NCBI GenBank assembly: GCA_017446455.1 | Contig: JAFSQV010000089.1 | Coordinates: 1-64,000, forward strand | Length of the DNA stretch: 64,000 bases | DNA from: Paludibacteraceae bacterium | Lineage (GTDB): Bacteria; Bacteroidota; Bacteroidia; Bacteroidales; Paludibacteraceae | Direction of reading: 5' to 3' | Shown here: piece after piece, positions 41,692 to 51,442 of the stretch | Position numbering within the stretch: position 1 is the stretch's first letter | Layout of the letters: every line of letters starts with the position of its first letter | Position numbers and translations under genes: made by a program | Notes under the pieces: model-generated | Databases searched by the model: none | Seen by the model: only the letters and a program-made list of their open reading frames with translations | Told to the model about the DNA's origin: nothing

Positions 41692-43945
41692 TGGGGTCAA
41701 ACCACTCGGGGATGTCGAACTGCTCTTCGGGGCTGTAGCCTAAGTCGGGGTCCGCCAGCACTTTTTGCATGTACAGCGCACAGATAGGCAGTGCCATTGA
41801 GGCTCCTTGTCCCTCAGCCATATTATCAAAATGTATGCCACGATCTTCGCCGCCGACCCACGTGCCGCAAACCAGCGAAGGCGTGAAGCACATGAACCAT
41901 CCGTCGGAGTTGTTGTTGGTTGTACCCGTTTTTCCTCCCATCGGGGCGGTGATGCCGTATTTGAAGCGGGTGCGCACACCGGTACCGTGGTCGAGCACCG
42001 CGCGGAGCATATAGATCATCTTATAGGCGGTGGTCTCGCTGATGATCTCGTGTGTCCGCGGCGTGAAGGTACCGATCACATTGCCGTTGTTATCTTCGAT
42101 ACGGGTGACATACAGCGGTTCGGTTCGGATACCCTTGTTGGGGAAGGTGGTATAGGCGTCCACCATCTCTTCGACGCTTACCTCGCACGGACCGAGACAG
42201 AGCGATACGACAGGATCGAGTTGGCCTTGGATACCAAAGGACTGCATCATCTTGACAAGTTGTTCCGGCGTGAAGAGGGTCATCAGGTAGGCCGCCATCC
42301 AGTTGGACGACTCTTTGAGTCCCCAGGTGAGGGAGACGGTGTCACCCCAGTATTTCTCGTGTGTGTCACGCGGCGCCCAGCGGTCGCCGTTCGGCAGGAT
42401 GACTACGACAGAGTCGTAGACCCAAGTCTCGCACGGCCACATACCTTCGTCCATCGCCAGGGTGTAGAGGTAGGGCTTGACGGTCGAACCCACTTGGCGC
42501 TTGCCCTTGGTACACATGTCGTATTGGAAATGCGCGAAATTCGGTCCGCCGACATAGGCTTTGACATGTCCGGTGTGCGGGTCGATGGACATGAATCCGC
42601 AGCGCAGGTAACTCTTGAGCCACTTGATGGAGTCATAGGGCGAGAGGATGGTGTCCACCATTCCGCGGTCGTAGGTGAAGACCTCCATCTCACGCGGCGT
42701 CATAAAGGCTTTGGTGATCGAGTCGGCAGTGCAACCGGCCTTGCGCATCGTCCGATAGCGGTCGGTTTGACGCATAGAGCGGTTCATGATTCCGTCCACT
42801 TCCTCTTGCGTCAGCTGCTTGGAGAACGGCGCGTTCTTCTTGCGTTTGAGTTCGCGGAAGAACGATTTCTGCTGCTCTTGCATATGCTCGCTCACCGCCT
42901 CCTCGGCATAGCGCTGCATGCGCGAGTCGATGGTGGTATAGATCTTCAGACCATCCTGATAGATATCGTATTTGGATCCGTCGGCTTTGTGATTTTTCTC
43001 GCAAAAACCGTATAACGGATTATTGTCCCACTGCTGTTTGTCTAAGGCGTATTGCGCTTTGTTCCACTCGGGATAATCACTCTCTTTGGGTTCTTTGGCG
43101 GTCAGCGTAACACGCAGATACTCACGCAGATACGGCGCCATGCCTTGCTTATGATCGACCGAACTATATTTGAGTTCCAGCGGTATGGCAGCTACCGAGT
43201 CGCGCGTCGCCTCGTCGATATATCCGTATTTCTCCATTTGCCCTAGCACGGTGTTGCGGCGGCCCGTCGCGCGCTCCGGATGACGGACAGGGTTATAGAG
43301 CGAAGGGTTCTTACACATGCCGACCAGCATCGCTGCCTGCTCGAGTTTGAGGTCCTTCGGCGTCGTGGAGAAATAAACCTGCGAAGCCGACTGAATGCCT
43401 ACGGCATTGTAGAGGAAGTCAAACTGGTTGAGGTACATAAGGAGTATCTCGTCCTTCGAGTAGAGACGCTCCAGTTTGGTAGCGATGACCCATTCGATAG
43501 GCTTCTGCATGGCGCGCTCGAGGATGTTATTGGCGCGCGGCGACCAGAGTTGCTTCGCTAACTGCTGGGTGAGGGTAGAGCCTCCTCCGGCGCGACCGAG
43601 TTTGAGAATCGCGCGGAACATAGACTTGAAGTCCACACCGGTGTGCTCGTAGAAACGCACGTCCTCCGTTGCGATGAGCGCATCGATCAAGTCCTGCGAG
43701 AGGTCGGTGTACTGCACGCCAATACGGTTCTCGTAGCGGTAATAGCGTCCGAGCGACTGCATGTCCGACGAGATAATCTCGCTCGCGAAGGTGTTCTTCG
43801 GGTTTTGCAGTTCCTCCAAAGGCGGCAGGTAGCCCAAAGCACCTCGCGTGATCAACCACATGATGAGGAAAATGATCAAGATGCCTCCGAAGAAAAGGCC
43901 CCAAAACCAAAGCAAAAACGGTTTATACCACTTTTTTGTGTTCAT
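41675..43945 (-). CDS. Class A penicillin-binding protein (PBP1A-like)
   Basis: A 756-residue bifunctional peptidoglycan synthase. A single N-terminal membrane helix (about 10-32) precedes a GT51 glycosyltransferase domain with catalytic Glu94 (IATEDVRFYEHTG) and GGSTLTQQLAKQL. The transpeptidase domain has Ser487 in GSTVKPY, KESSNW and the KTG box at Lys672 (GGKTGTTNNNSDGWF). It polymerises and cross-links murein at the outer face of the inner membrane. It overlaps hemW by 4 nt and the TPR gene by 17 nt. Confidence 0.96.
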   Translation of the reverse strand: MNTKKWYKPFLLWFWGLFFGGILIIFLIMWLITRGALGYLPPLEELQNPKNTFASEIISSDMQSLGRYYRYENRIGVQYTDLSQDLIDALIATEDVRFYEHTGVDFKSMFRAILKLGRAGGGSTLTQQLAKQLWSPRANNILERAMQKPIEWVIATKLERLYSKDEILLMYLNQFDFLYNAVGIQSASQVYFSTTPKDLKLEQAAMLVGMCKNPSLYNPVRHPERATGRRNTVLGQMEKYGYIDEATRDSVAAIPLELKYSSVDHKQGMAPYLREYLRVTLTAKEPKESDYPEWNKAQYALDKQQWDNNPLYGFCEKNHKADGSKYDIYQDGLKIYTTIDSRMQRYAEEAVSEHMQEQQKSFFRELKRKKNAPFSKQLTQEEVDGIMNRSMRQTDRYRTMRKAGCTADSITKAFMTPREMEVFTYDRGMVDTILSPYDSIKWLKSYLRCGFMSIDPHTGHVKAYVGGPNFAHFQYDMCTKGKRQVGSTVKPYLYTLAMDEGMWPCETWVYDSVVVILPNGDRWAPRDTHEKYWGDTVSLTWGLKESSNWMAAYLMTLFTPEQLVKMMQSFGIQGQLDPVVSLCLGPCEVSVEEMVDAYTTFPNKGIRTEPLYVTRIEDNNGNVIGTFTPRTHEIISETTAYKMIYMLRAVLDHGTGVRTRFKYGITAPMGGKTGTTNNNSDGWFMCFTPSLVCGTWVGGEDRGIHFDNMAEGQGASMALPICALYMQKVLADPDLGYSPEEQFDIPEWFDPNEGCK

Positions 43946-45033
43946 ATCATCAAATCTTCAATTATCCTGTTTAATATATGGATGCCACTTTGCGTGGCTA
44001 CTATGTTTCCTTCGTTTGTCTCGCGCAGCAGGCCTTTCGTTATGTACGCGCTGAAGTCCGTTTGTATCGCTTTGCGGGGCACACCTTGGCAGGTACGAAG
44101 GCCCAACATGATTCGCTCGTTATAGACGTCTTGATCCGTTAGCGTCTCGCTCTCGCGAACGAGGTTTCCGTCTTGGATGCCGCGGAGGTAGGCGTCTAAG
44201 TCATCGGGATTCCAACTACGGATATTCCCTATATAACTATGTGCTCCGGCGCCGACACCGATATACGGCGTGCCGTCCCAATAGCGGCTGTTATGCTTGG
44301 ACGCAAAGCCCGGCAGCGCAAAATTGCTTACCTCGTAATGTGCGAAGCCTGCGTCTTTCAGTCGCGCGCAGAGGTAGTCATACATCGCGTTCTCCGTGTC
44401 CTCGTCGATAGGCATCAACTCGCCTTGGTCACGCATGCGGGTCATCGCCGTGCCTTCTTCATACATCAGCCCGTAGCACGAGATATGCTGTATGCCCAGC
44501 CGCAAGGCTATCTCGATATCCGCTTGCCACTGTGCCATCGTCTGCGTCGGCAGCGCGTACATGAGGTCGATGGAGAGGTTGTCAAAACCTGCTTCCTGCG
44601 CCCAGTGCACGGTGTCGATCGCTTGCGCGGCATTGTGCCTTCTGCCGATCAAGTGCAAGAGCTCGTCCTGAAACGACTGAACACCCATCGACAAGCGGTT
44701 GATGCCCGCTTTTTTCAAGGCTTGCAGGTATTCCGGTGTTGCATCGCCCGGATTGAGTTCCATCGTGATTTCTTCGGCCTCCGGCGCATCAATAGCCGCT
44801 AATAGCCGCTGTATGTCTCGTATGTCCAACGTACTGGGTGTTCCTCCGCCGAGGTATATCGTACGTATGGGTTCGTCGGTCTCGTGTTGGCGCGCCTGAA
44901 TTTCGCGGATGAGCGCTTCTACGTATTCCGCCCGCCGCTCCAAGAGGGTCGTGGAGAAGAAGTCGCAGTACAGGCAGCGCTTCTTGCAAAACGGAATATG
45001 GATGTATAGGCCGGCCACTAATCTTTCTTCCAA
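43942..45033 (-). CDS. hemW: Radical SAM haem chaperone HemW
   Basis: A 363-residue protein with the radical-SAM cluster motif CKKRCLYC (Cys16, Cys20, Cys23) in GLYIHIPFC, then YLGGGTPSTL and the HemW-type RLSMGVQSFQDELL. The additional Cys of true oxygen-independent coproporphyrinogen oxidase (HemN) is absent, so the HemW haem-insertion role is more likely. It overlaps rarA by 16 nt. Confidence 0.92.
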   Translation of the reverse strand: MEERLVAGLYIHIPFCKKRCLYCDFFSTTLLERRAEYVEALIREIQARQHETDEPIRTIYLGGGTPSTLDIRDIQRLLAAIDAPEAEEITMELNPGDATPEYLQALKKAGINRLSMGVQSFQDELLHLIGRRHNAAQAIDTVHWAQEAGFDNLSIDLMYALPTQTMAQWQADIEIALRLGIQHISCYGLMYEEGTAMTRMRDQGELMPIDEDTENAMYDYLCARLKDAGFAHYEVSNFALPGFASKHNSRYWDGTPYIGVGAGAHSYIGNIRSWNPDDLDAYLRGIQDGNLVRESETLTDQDVYNERIMLGLRTCQGVPRKAIQTDFSAYITKGLLRETNEGNIVATQSGIHILNRIIEDLMI

Positions 45034-46238
45034 AATACCGTTCCGACCAACTCATCCGGCAAGTACTGCTGTTCAACCCAGTGACCCGGGAAGTCATGCG
45101 GGTACTTATAGCCGTCGGCGTAGCCCAGTTCTTTCATCAGGCTCGTCGGGGCATTGCGTAAATATAAGGGTACCGGCAGGTTGCCTGTCTCGCGCACTTT
45201 TGCCAAGGCTGCGTCGATCGCTAGGATGGCTGAGTTATCTTTCTTACAGGTCGCCAAGTATATGGTTGTTTCCGCCAGCGGAATACGTCCTTCCGGCCAG
45301 CCGATCTTATTCACCACATCGAAGCAGGTGTTGGCCAACAGCATCGCATTCGGGTTGGCTAAACCGATATCCTCGCTTGCTAAGATCACCAGTCGCCGCG
45401 CGATGAACTTCGGGTCTTCTCCGCCTTCAATCATGCGTGCGAGCCAATAGATAGCCGCCTGCGGATCACTGCCGCGCACCGACTTGATGAAGGCCGAGAT
45501 GATATCGTAGTGCATTTCTCCGTCCTTGTCGTAGGCTACGGGGTTTTGCTGTAACTGCTTGGTGACCGTCTCATTGTCAATGATTTTCGCGCCGCTGTTG
45601 CTCACCAACTCAATGATGTTGAGCAGTTTGCGCGCATCGCCGCCGCTGTAGCGCAGCAACGCTTCCGTGTCTTGGATCTGCAGCCCGAGCGACTTGACAT
45701 ACTCATCTTTGGTCAGCACGCGATTGAGCAATTCCAACAAGTCCTCTTTGTCCAGCGATTTCAATACATACACCTGGCAGCGGCTGAGTAGGGGAGTGAT
45801 GACTTCAAAACTCGGGTTCTCGGTGGTCGCACCGATAAGGATGATCGTGCCTTCTTCGACGGCCCCCAACAGGCTGTCCTGCTGACTCTTGCTGAAACGG
45901 TGGATCTCATCGATGAAGAGTATCGGACTGCGGCTGTCAGCAGGCGCAAAAAGACCGCTGTTCAGACTCGCGTTGCGTTTGGCTTTGTCGATCACATCCC
46001 GCACCTCTTTCACACCGCTCGTCACAGCGCTCAGCGTATAGAACGGCCGCTGGAGTTGGTGCGCAATGATACGCGCGAGGGTGGTCTTACCGACGCCCGG
46101 AGGACCCCACAAGATAAAACTGGCGATATTGCCGCTCTCGATCATCTTACGGAGGATTGCTCCTTCGCCCACCAGATGCTTCTGGCCTATGTATTCGTCC
46201 AAGGTCTTTGGACGCATGCGTTCTGCTAATGGTAACAT
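45018..46238 (-). CDS. rarA: Replication-associated recombination protein A
   Basis: A 406-residue AAA+ ATPase of the RarA/MgsA/WRNIP1 family. Walker A is GPPGVGKTT (about 45-53), Walker B LFIDEIHRFSKSQQDSLL, and sensor 1 IGATTENPSF. The C-terminal tetramerisation part carries LARMIEGGEDPKFIARRLVI and YKYPHDFPGHWVEQQYLP. It acts at stalled replication forks. It overlaps recN by 13 nt. Confidence 0.96.
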   Translation of the reverse strand: MLPLAERMRPKTLDEYIGQKHLVGEGAILRKMIESGNIASFILWGPPGVGKTTLARIIAHQLQRPFYTLSAVTSGVKEVRDVIDKAKRNASLNSGLFAPADSRSPILFIDEIHRFSKSQQDSLLGAVEEGTIILIGATTENPSFEVITPLLSRCQVYVLKSLDKEDLLELLNRVLTKDEYVKSLGLQIQDTEALLRYSGGDARKLLNIIELVSNSGAKIIDNETVTKQLQQNPVAYDKDGEMHYDIISAFIKSVRGSDPQAAIYWLARMIEGGEDPKFIARRLVILASEDIGLANPNAMLLANTCFDVVNKIGWPEGRIPLAETTIYLATCKKDNSAILAIDAALAKVRETGNLPVPLYLRNAPTSLMKELGYADGYKYPHDFPGHWVEQQYLPDELVGTVFWKKD

Positions 46239-47803
46239 AGTAATTCTCGTGCTGTATTCAACGCGGCCTCGGTGACGTTCTTGCCGCTGAGCATCGACGC
46301 GATCTCTGTCACGCGCTCGGTCTCATTCAACAGGCTGATATGCGTCTCGGTGCGCTTGTCCGTATCGGCCTTATATACTTTATAATGGGTTTGACCCAGC
46401 GCCGCGATTTGCGGCAGGTGGGTGATAGCGATGATTTGGCGGTGGGTGGCCATTTCTTTCATGATAGCGGCCATCTGCGTCGCGATATCACCACTCACAC
46501 CCGTGTCTATCTCATCGAAGATAATCGTCGGCAGGCCTTTCGTGCTGGCGATAAGTGCTTTGACGCACAGCATCAACCGGCTTATCTCACCGCCCGAAGC
46601 CACTTCACTCACATTGCGCAGGCTCTGGTTGAGGTTCGCGGCAAAGAGAATCTGTACTTCGTCGCAGCCGCTCGGCGTAAAGTCCGCGGTGGGCAAGACC
46701 GGGATCTCCACTTTGGCATGTGCCACACCCAGGCGCGTCAGTCCGTTCACGAGGCGCTCGCATATCTGCGGCACGACGGCCTTGCGGCTCTTGGTCAGCG
46801 TCTCTGCCGCTTTGGTGAGCGCTGCGCGCTTGGTTGCTACGTCTTTCTCCGCCTGTGCGATATCGAAATCAAAACTGTCCAGGCGGTTGACTTGGTCGGC
46901 TAACTCATCCCGCAGTGCGATCAACTCCTCGATCTTCTCCGCGCTGAACTTATGCAGCAAGCCGTTCAGGTTGTCTATCCGCTCTTCGACCCACATCAGG
47001 CGCTGCGGATCCATCTCGACGCGGTTCGCCAGCCGCTCCGCTTCCTCAGCGATATCCTGCAACTCAATACGGGCGCTCTCGAGGCGTTCCTGCAAGTCCG
47101 GCGCGGCTTCGTCCAAGTGGCATGCACGGATGGCATCTAAGGCACTTCCTTGCTCGCCGTTGAGTGCCGCGACAGCGGTCTCTAAGGCCGAACGAATCTC
47201 TTCGGCATGACTCAGGCGGTATTGCTCCTGCTCCAGTTCTTCCAACTCGCCCGCCTGCAGATCTGCTTCGTCCAGCAGCTTGTAGCGGTACTGAATATAA
47301 TCCGCATCCTGCTGACTCTTCTTGGCCAGGTCCTGCAACTTACGCAAGGCCTCTACAGCCGCCATATACGCCTCGTAGTGCGCGCTATAATCCGCCCGCA
47401 GGGCTTCGTTCTGTGCGATCGCATCCAGTACTTCCAGTTGGAAATCCGCGTTCTCGATGAGCAGATTGGCGTGCTGCGAGTGGATATCAATGAGTTTGTT
47501 GGCCAGTACCTTCAACTCCTGCAAGGTCACCACACTGTCGTCCACGAACGAACGACTCTTGCCGTTAGCGTATAACTCGCGGCGAATGATGCCTTCATCA
47601 AACTCCGCCTCAATGATACACTTGTCTTCGCCGTCGGTGATCGCTTTGCTGTCCGCGCGGGCACCGAGCACCAAGGCCAGGGCACCGAGGATGATACTTT
47701 TTCCGGCGCCCGTCTCACCGGTCATCACCGAAAAACCCGAACCGAAGTCAATGTCCAGGTGGCTGATCAGCGCGTAGTTCTGTATGTGTAAATGCTTTAA
47801 CAT
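46226..47803 (-). CDS. recN: DNA repair protein RecN
   Basis: A 525-residue SMC-like ATPase. The N-terminal head carries Walker A GETGAGKS (29-36) and VDDSVVTLQELK. A long coiled coil spans about 150-370. The C-terminal head carries ASGGEISRLML and Walker B IIFDEIDTGVSG. It functions in double-strand break repair. Its start codon overlaps the last base of the porD stop. Confidence 0.97.
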   Translation of the reverse strand: MLKHLHIQNYALISHLDIDFGSGFSVMTGETGAGKSIILGALALVLGARADSKAITDGEDKCIIEAEFDEGIIRRELYANGKSRSFVDDSVVTLQELKVLANKLIDIHSQHANLLIENADFQLEVLDAIAQNEALRADYSAHYEAYMAAVEALRKLQDLAKKSQQDADYIQYRYKLLDEADLQAGELEELEQEQYRLSHAEEIRSALETAVAALNGEQGSALDAIRACHLDEAAPDLQERLESARIELQDIAEEAERLANRVEMDPQRLMWVEERIDNLNGLLHKFSAEKIEELIALRDELADQVNRLDSFDFDIAQAEKDVATKRAALTKAAETLTKSRKAVVPQICERLVNGLTRLGVAHAKVEIPVLPTADFTPSGCDEVQILFAANLNQSLRNVSEVASGGEISRLMLCVKALIASTKGLPTIIFDEIDTGVSGDIATQMAAIMKEMATHRQIIAITHLPQIAALGQTHYKVYKADTDKRTETHISLLNETERVTEIASMLSGKNVTEAALNTARELLCYH

Positions 47804-48708
47804 CAGTTCTCGTTCATTCGATCGTAGGTGTTCACTCGTGTCGGGTCGATGTCCGTCAAGATCTCATACACCGCTTTCTTCTCTTTGTCCGTACCCTTGC
47901 TGAAAATATCCACCAACTCATCGGCCTTGGCGTCGAGGAAAGTGTTGATGACATAGGTCGCGGGGCGCGAGCGATAGGCTTCTTTGAGCACCGGCATGCC
48001 TTCGGCAATACGACCGCGGGCATTGGCGACATTGTTGCTCATCTCGTCCAAGCCCAAGCGGTGGTACTCATAATAGAAATTACGGTATTTCTTGAACGCA
48101 TCGTCCACCAGGTTATGAATCAGCGCATAGCGGTTTCGGTTGCTCTCGAACGCCAGCCAGCCTGTCTGCTCGTGTCCGTCCATGGACGCGGTTTGGCATA
48201 CATCGGCGATCTGCTCGCATTGCAGGAAATACGGCGTGCCTCCGAGGCGCTGAAAACTATCCTGGTCATGCCCGATAATGAGGTAACAGTAGTACGCGAG
48301 CATCGCCGTGAGGTTGGTCGTGAATTGGTTCTGTTGCCAGTCCAAGCGGTCGAACTCCTTATAGGCGAAGTTAAACGCACCGTCTTTGAAATTCAAGATC
48401 GGCGTCATATACGTCGTGCCATACACCGGTCGGCGGCTCTGCAAGGTCATTTCGCAGGTGTACATTTCACCCTCCACCTTCTTCACCACAATCAGCATGC
48501 TGCACTCGATCTTCTCGTTGTCCGCATACGTCATATTCGTCCAGCGGTTCTGGTTCATATATTCCTCGATACCCGCTTTCAGGGTCTCATACACCTGTTT
48601 GTTCGTCCCTTCAATGAGGTCCGAATTGATGGTCACGGTACAATTGATCTCTTGCGCCGAGACCCAAGAAACCAGGATTAAAGCTATGATTAGCAGTATT
48701 TTTCTCAT
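47803..48708 (-). CDS. porD: Type IX secretion-associated protein PorD (DUF4835)
   Basis: A 301-residue secreted protein (signal peptide 1-18, ending SWVSA). It matches the DUF4835 pattern: INCTVTINSDLIEGTNKQVY near the N-terminus, QSRRPVYGTTYMTPILNF and LTAMLAYYCYLIIGHDQDSF. In Porphyromonas gingivalis and Flavobacterium this protein is required for type IX secretion. It sits between the DUF4831 gene and recN, overlapping DUF4831 by 4 nt. Confidence 0.88.
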   Translation of the reverse strand: MRKILLIIALILVSWVSAQEINCTVTINSDLIEGTNKQVYETLKAGIEEYMNQNRWTNMTYADNEKIECSMLIVVKKVEGEMYTCEMTLQSRRPVYGTTYMTPILNFKDGAFNFAYKEFDRLDWQQNQFTTNLTAMLAYYCYLIIGHDQDSFQRLGGTPYFLQCEQIADVCQTASMDGHEQTGWLAFESNRNRYALIHNLVDDAFKKYRNFYYEYHRLGLDEMSNNVANARGRIAEGMPVLKEAYRSRPATYVINTFLDAKADELVDIFSKGTDKEKKAVYEILTDIDPTRVNTYDRMNEN

Positions 48709-49787
48709 TTCGAAATGGAGATAATATTTCCGGTCTTTTCGTTAAATTGAATCTTCGGTAACTGTTTACCGGTGAATAAACTCTGCGGCAGCGGCACGTC
48801 CACACCTAACTGCGCCACCGGAATGGTGCGCTCGCCCAACAGCCGACCCTGGTAGATAATACGAACAATCGCACTGCCCGGCAGGTTATAAGAGATCTGC
48901 GAAAGTGCCTCGCCTTTCTTGGACTTCTTGTCTGCGCGGGGAAGGGTGTATTCCTGCGCCCGGTGACCGATGAAGATCGTGATCGAATCCGCATCGACAT
49001 TGTCTTTGTCGGTAAATCCGTTTTCCTCCGAGAAATACAGAAAATCTTTCTGACTCGCACGAACCATGTGATTGTCGCGGGTGATATGATCCCACATAAT
49101 GCGCTTATGCTCGGTAGTCACACTACGCTTTCCGACGAACAGCTCCGTCAACTCGCGCTCCTGCTTGTCCAGTTCCGCCAACACCAGTTCCATCGCCTTG
49201 CCATCCGCCGGCGCGTGCTCTACCTCGCCGCTCAGCAGATACATACGTGTCTCGCGGATGTGGAAGATCTGCTTCGCGATCTCATAAGCCTGTGCCTGCG
49301 GTGTACTGGCTTTCAGTACTTCCTCGGGGTAAGGTGCTACGTGGATGCTGGTAATCCTAGACTTTACTCCTTCCGTTGTGCTGGTATGATGCTTCGGATG
49401 TGCAGCCTTTTCCGGCTCAACCGGGATATTATAACCTACGAGGATATTCTTCTCGTTCAGGCGCAACAACTGCATATCCAGTCCTTTCTCCGGCACGACC
49501 TTATGCGGGCGAGTGGGATCGGCTTCGGCTTTTGTGCCGATCATGACGTTCTCCAAGGTGTAGACCATCCTGTTTTCCTTCACAAAATCCGTCGCACCAA
49601 GCATGTCTGCTGCGAATTGCGCATAAGGACCTACCTCTTCTTTCTCCACCGTGTAGGAGAAGTCCAGAGCCAGAACGGTCTTCGGCGTGTAATAGATCAA
49701 CGCCGGTTCATTCTCTTCGATGATGGTCGCTTGCACCGCGCAAACCATCATCATTGATACGAGTATAAAAAATAACTTTTTCATCAT
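48705..49787 (-). CDS. DUF4831 family secreted protein
   Basis: A 360-residue protein with signal peptide (ending CAVQA). It matches the Bacteroidota DUF4831 family: YYTPKTVLALDFSYTVEKEE early, a central IHVAPYPEEVLKASTPQAQA and a C-terminal QISYNLPGSAIVRIIYQGRL. Function unknown, probably periplasmic. It precedes porD with a 4-nt overlap. The spacer to aroE is an 11-bp tandem repeat. Confidence 0.82.
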   Translation of the reverse strand: MMKKLFFILVSMMMVCAVQATIIEENEPALIYYTPKTVLALDFSYTVEKEEVGPYAQFAADMLGATDFVKENRMVYTLENVMIGTKAEADPTRPHKVVPEKGLDMQLLRLNEKNILVGYNIPVEPEKAAHPKHHTSTTEGVKSRITSIHVAPYPEEVLKASTPQAQAYEIAKQIFHIRETRMYLLSGEVEHAPADGKAMELVLAELDKQERELTELFVGKRSVTTEHKRIMWDHITRDNHMVRASQKDFLYFSEENGFTDKDNVDADSITIFIGHRAQEYTLPRADKKSKKGEALSQISYNLPGSAIVRIIYQGRLLGERTIPVAQLGVDVPLPQSLFTGKQLPKIQFNEKTGNIISISK

Positions 49788-49800
49788 ATGTTTGATTTTA

Positions 49801-49855
49801 TTATGCAGGGTTTATGCAGGGTTTGTGCAGAGTTTATGCAGGGTTTATGCAGGCA
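49801..49855 (-). repeat. 11-bp tandem repeat at the aroE-DUF4831 junction
   Basis: Five units of TTATGCAGGGT (one degenerate) run through the spacer and across the aroE stop codon (49834-49836), encoding its last residues ACINPA. Confidence 0.92.
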
Positions 49856-50580
49856 TTCTGCTGTTTAGAATTCCAAATCTCCCAGGCAGCCCTCGCTTGA
49901 CCCAACAGCATCCCGATGCCGTTTTGGATGGTGGCTCCCTGCGCTTTGCCTTTGCGCAAGAACAGCGTCTCTTCGGGATTATACACGCAGTCAAAGAGCA
50001 AGTGCCGCGGGGTGATGAGTTCGTATGGGATTGCGGGACAACTGTCCACATCCGGCAACATACCCAGCGGGGTACAATTGACAATCACGGTATGGGCTGC
50101 CATCACTTCCTGATTCAATTCCTCGTACGCCATCATCCCTTCTTTCGGGGTGCGGCTCACGAGGGTAGGGGTGATGCCCAATTTCCGCAGACCGTAACAA
50201 ACTGCCTTCGATGCGCCTCCGGTGCCTAACACCAGTGCCTTTGTGTCATATTCCCGCAGCAAAGGTTTGATGGATTCCATAAATCCGATACAGTCGGTGT
50301 TGTAACCTACGCGCTGATGCACCACATTCACCGCTCCGATCACTTGTGCCGTCTCGTCCAAGCGATCCAGATACGGAATAATGGCCTGCTTGTAGGGCAA
50401 GGTCACATTAAATCCGTCCAAGCGCTCGAACAAACCTTCTATCTGAGAAGGAATTTGTTCCGCCAGAAGAGGATACAGACTAAACTCCGCATCGATCTTT
50501 TCTGTTGCAAATTTCTCATTGAAATATTTCGCCGAGAACGAGTGCAACAGGGGATATCCTATTATACCGAAATGACGCAT
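49834..50580 (-). CDS. aroE: Shikimate dehydrogenase
   Basis: A 248-residue enzyme reducing 3-dehydroshikimate to shikimate with NADPH. Visible motifs are GYPLLHSFSAKYFNEKF, catalytic Lys in NVTLPYKQ, GAVNVVH, NTDCIGF and the nucleotide loop LGTGGASKAV. The C-terminus runs into an 11-bp tandem repeat, so the final residues are repeat-encoded. It overlaps tilS by 19 nt. Confidence 0.94.
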   Translation of the reverse strand: MRHFGIIGYPLLHSFSAKYFNEKFATEKIDAEFSLYPLLAEQIPSQIEGLFERLDGFNVTLPYKQAIIPYLDRLDETAQVIGAVNVVHQRVGYNTDCIGFMESIKPLLREYDTKALVLGTGGASKAVCYGLRKLGITPTLVSRTPKEGMMAYEELNQEVMAAHTVIVNCTPLGMLPDVDSCPAIPYELITPRHLLFDCVYNPEETLFLRKGKAQGATIQNGIGMLLGQARAAWEIWNSKQQNACINPA

Positions 50581-51440
50581 AATTTTCCTTTCTTTATCGT
50601 TGCTTGGTGGGTCTTTGACGTGAATATTTTTCCTCCTTCTCCCTTCTGCAACGCATCGTAAATCTTATCTATTTCTGCGAAATTATATTCGCGAAGTTTT
50701 TCATATAGTTTTGCAATTCCCGCTTCGCGCGTTTCTTTGCCGTCCAACATATCGGCATAGCCTTGCATGTATTCGGCCGTTTGAGCCATGTGCTCGATCT
50801 CCGATTTGCTATAACTCTTGAGTTGTTCGCGGATAGCATTTCGGGTGATCGAGGTGTCGCTGTTGGTACTATCTACGACCCAAGTAAGGTGGCGCTTGTC
50901 CCGCAAATAATGTTCAATATAGTCCCGCGTCGTGCAAAGCAACGGTCGTACGATCGGCACACCGTTTGGCACCATCGGATTGGCACTTTTCGGACGCATT
51001 CCTGCCAGCCCTCTCAGACCCGCTCCGCGCTTGAGATTCAGCAGCAAAGTCTCCGCTTGGTCATTCTGGTGATGCGCTACGGCCACCGCTTGGCAACCGT
51101 TTTCTTTTGCCACTTCCTCAAACCACGCATAGCGTAGTTCCCGTGCTGCGACCTCCACGCTCGCTTCATGTGCTCGCGCGCAAGCCAAGGTATCGAAATG
51201 GTTGACAAATAGTTGCACCTTCATGCGCTCACATAATTCCCTTACAAACGCTTCGTCGCGGTCACTCTCTGCGCCCCGCAGGTGAAAATTACAATGTGCT
51301 ACGATACATTGATACCCTGCGCGAACCAGCACATCCAGCAATCCTACGCTGTCTGCGCCGCCGCTCACCGCTACCAACACCGGTTGGTCTTTAACCAACA
51401 AACCCCGCTGGCGAATGTATGTCGTCACACGTCGTAACAC
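50562..51440 (-). CDS. tilS: tRNA(Ile)-lysidine synthetase
   Basis: About 292 residues. The PP-loop SGGADS lies in VLVAVSGGADSVGLL, with HCNFHLRGAESDRDE and AVAHHQNDQAETLLLNL as further family blocks. It modifies C34 of the AUA-reading isoleucine tRNA. I favour GTG 51440 (VLRRVTTYIRQRGLL), 2 nt after the ettA stop, because it matches the usual TilS N-terminus. An ATG at 51485 would add 15 residues inside ettA. Confidence 0.93.
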   Translation of the reverse strand: MLRRVTTYIRQRGLLVKDQPVLVAVSGGADSVGLLDVLVRAGYQCIVAHCNFHLRGAESDRDEAFVRELCERMKVQLFVNHFDTLACARAHEASVEVAARELRYAWFEEVAKENGCQAVAVAHHQNDQAETLLLNLKRGAGLRGLAGMRPKSANPMVPNGVPIVRPLLCTTRDYIEHYLRDKRHLTWVVDSTNSDTSITRNAIREQLKSYSKSEIEHMAQTAEYMQGYADMLDGKETREAGIAKLYEKLREYNFAEIDKIYDALQKGEGGKIFTSKTHQATIKKGKLCVISV

Positions 51441-51442
51441 CT

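Noticed and set aside
41807..43015. 402-codon plus-strand frame opposite the PBP gene
   Set aside because: Composition (His/Arg/Val-rich, no domain) is typical of an antisense shadow, while the minus-strand PBP motifs are unambiguous.
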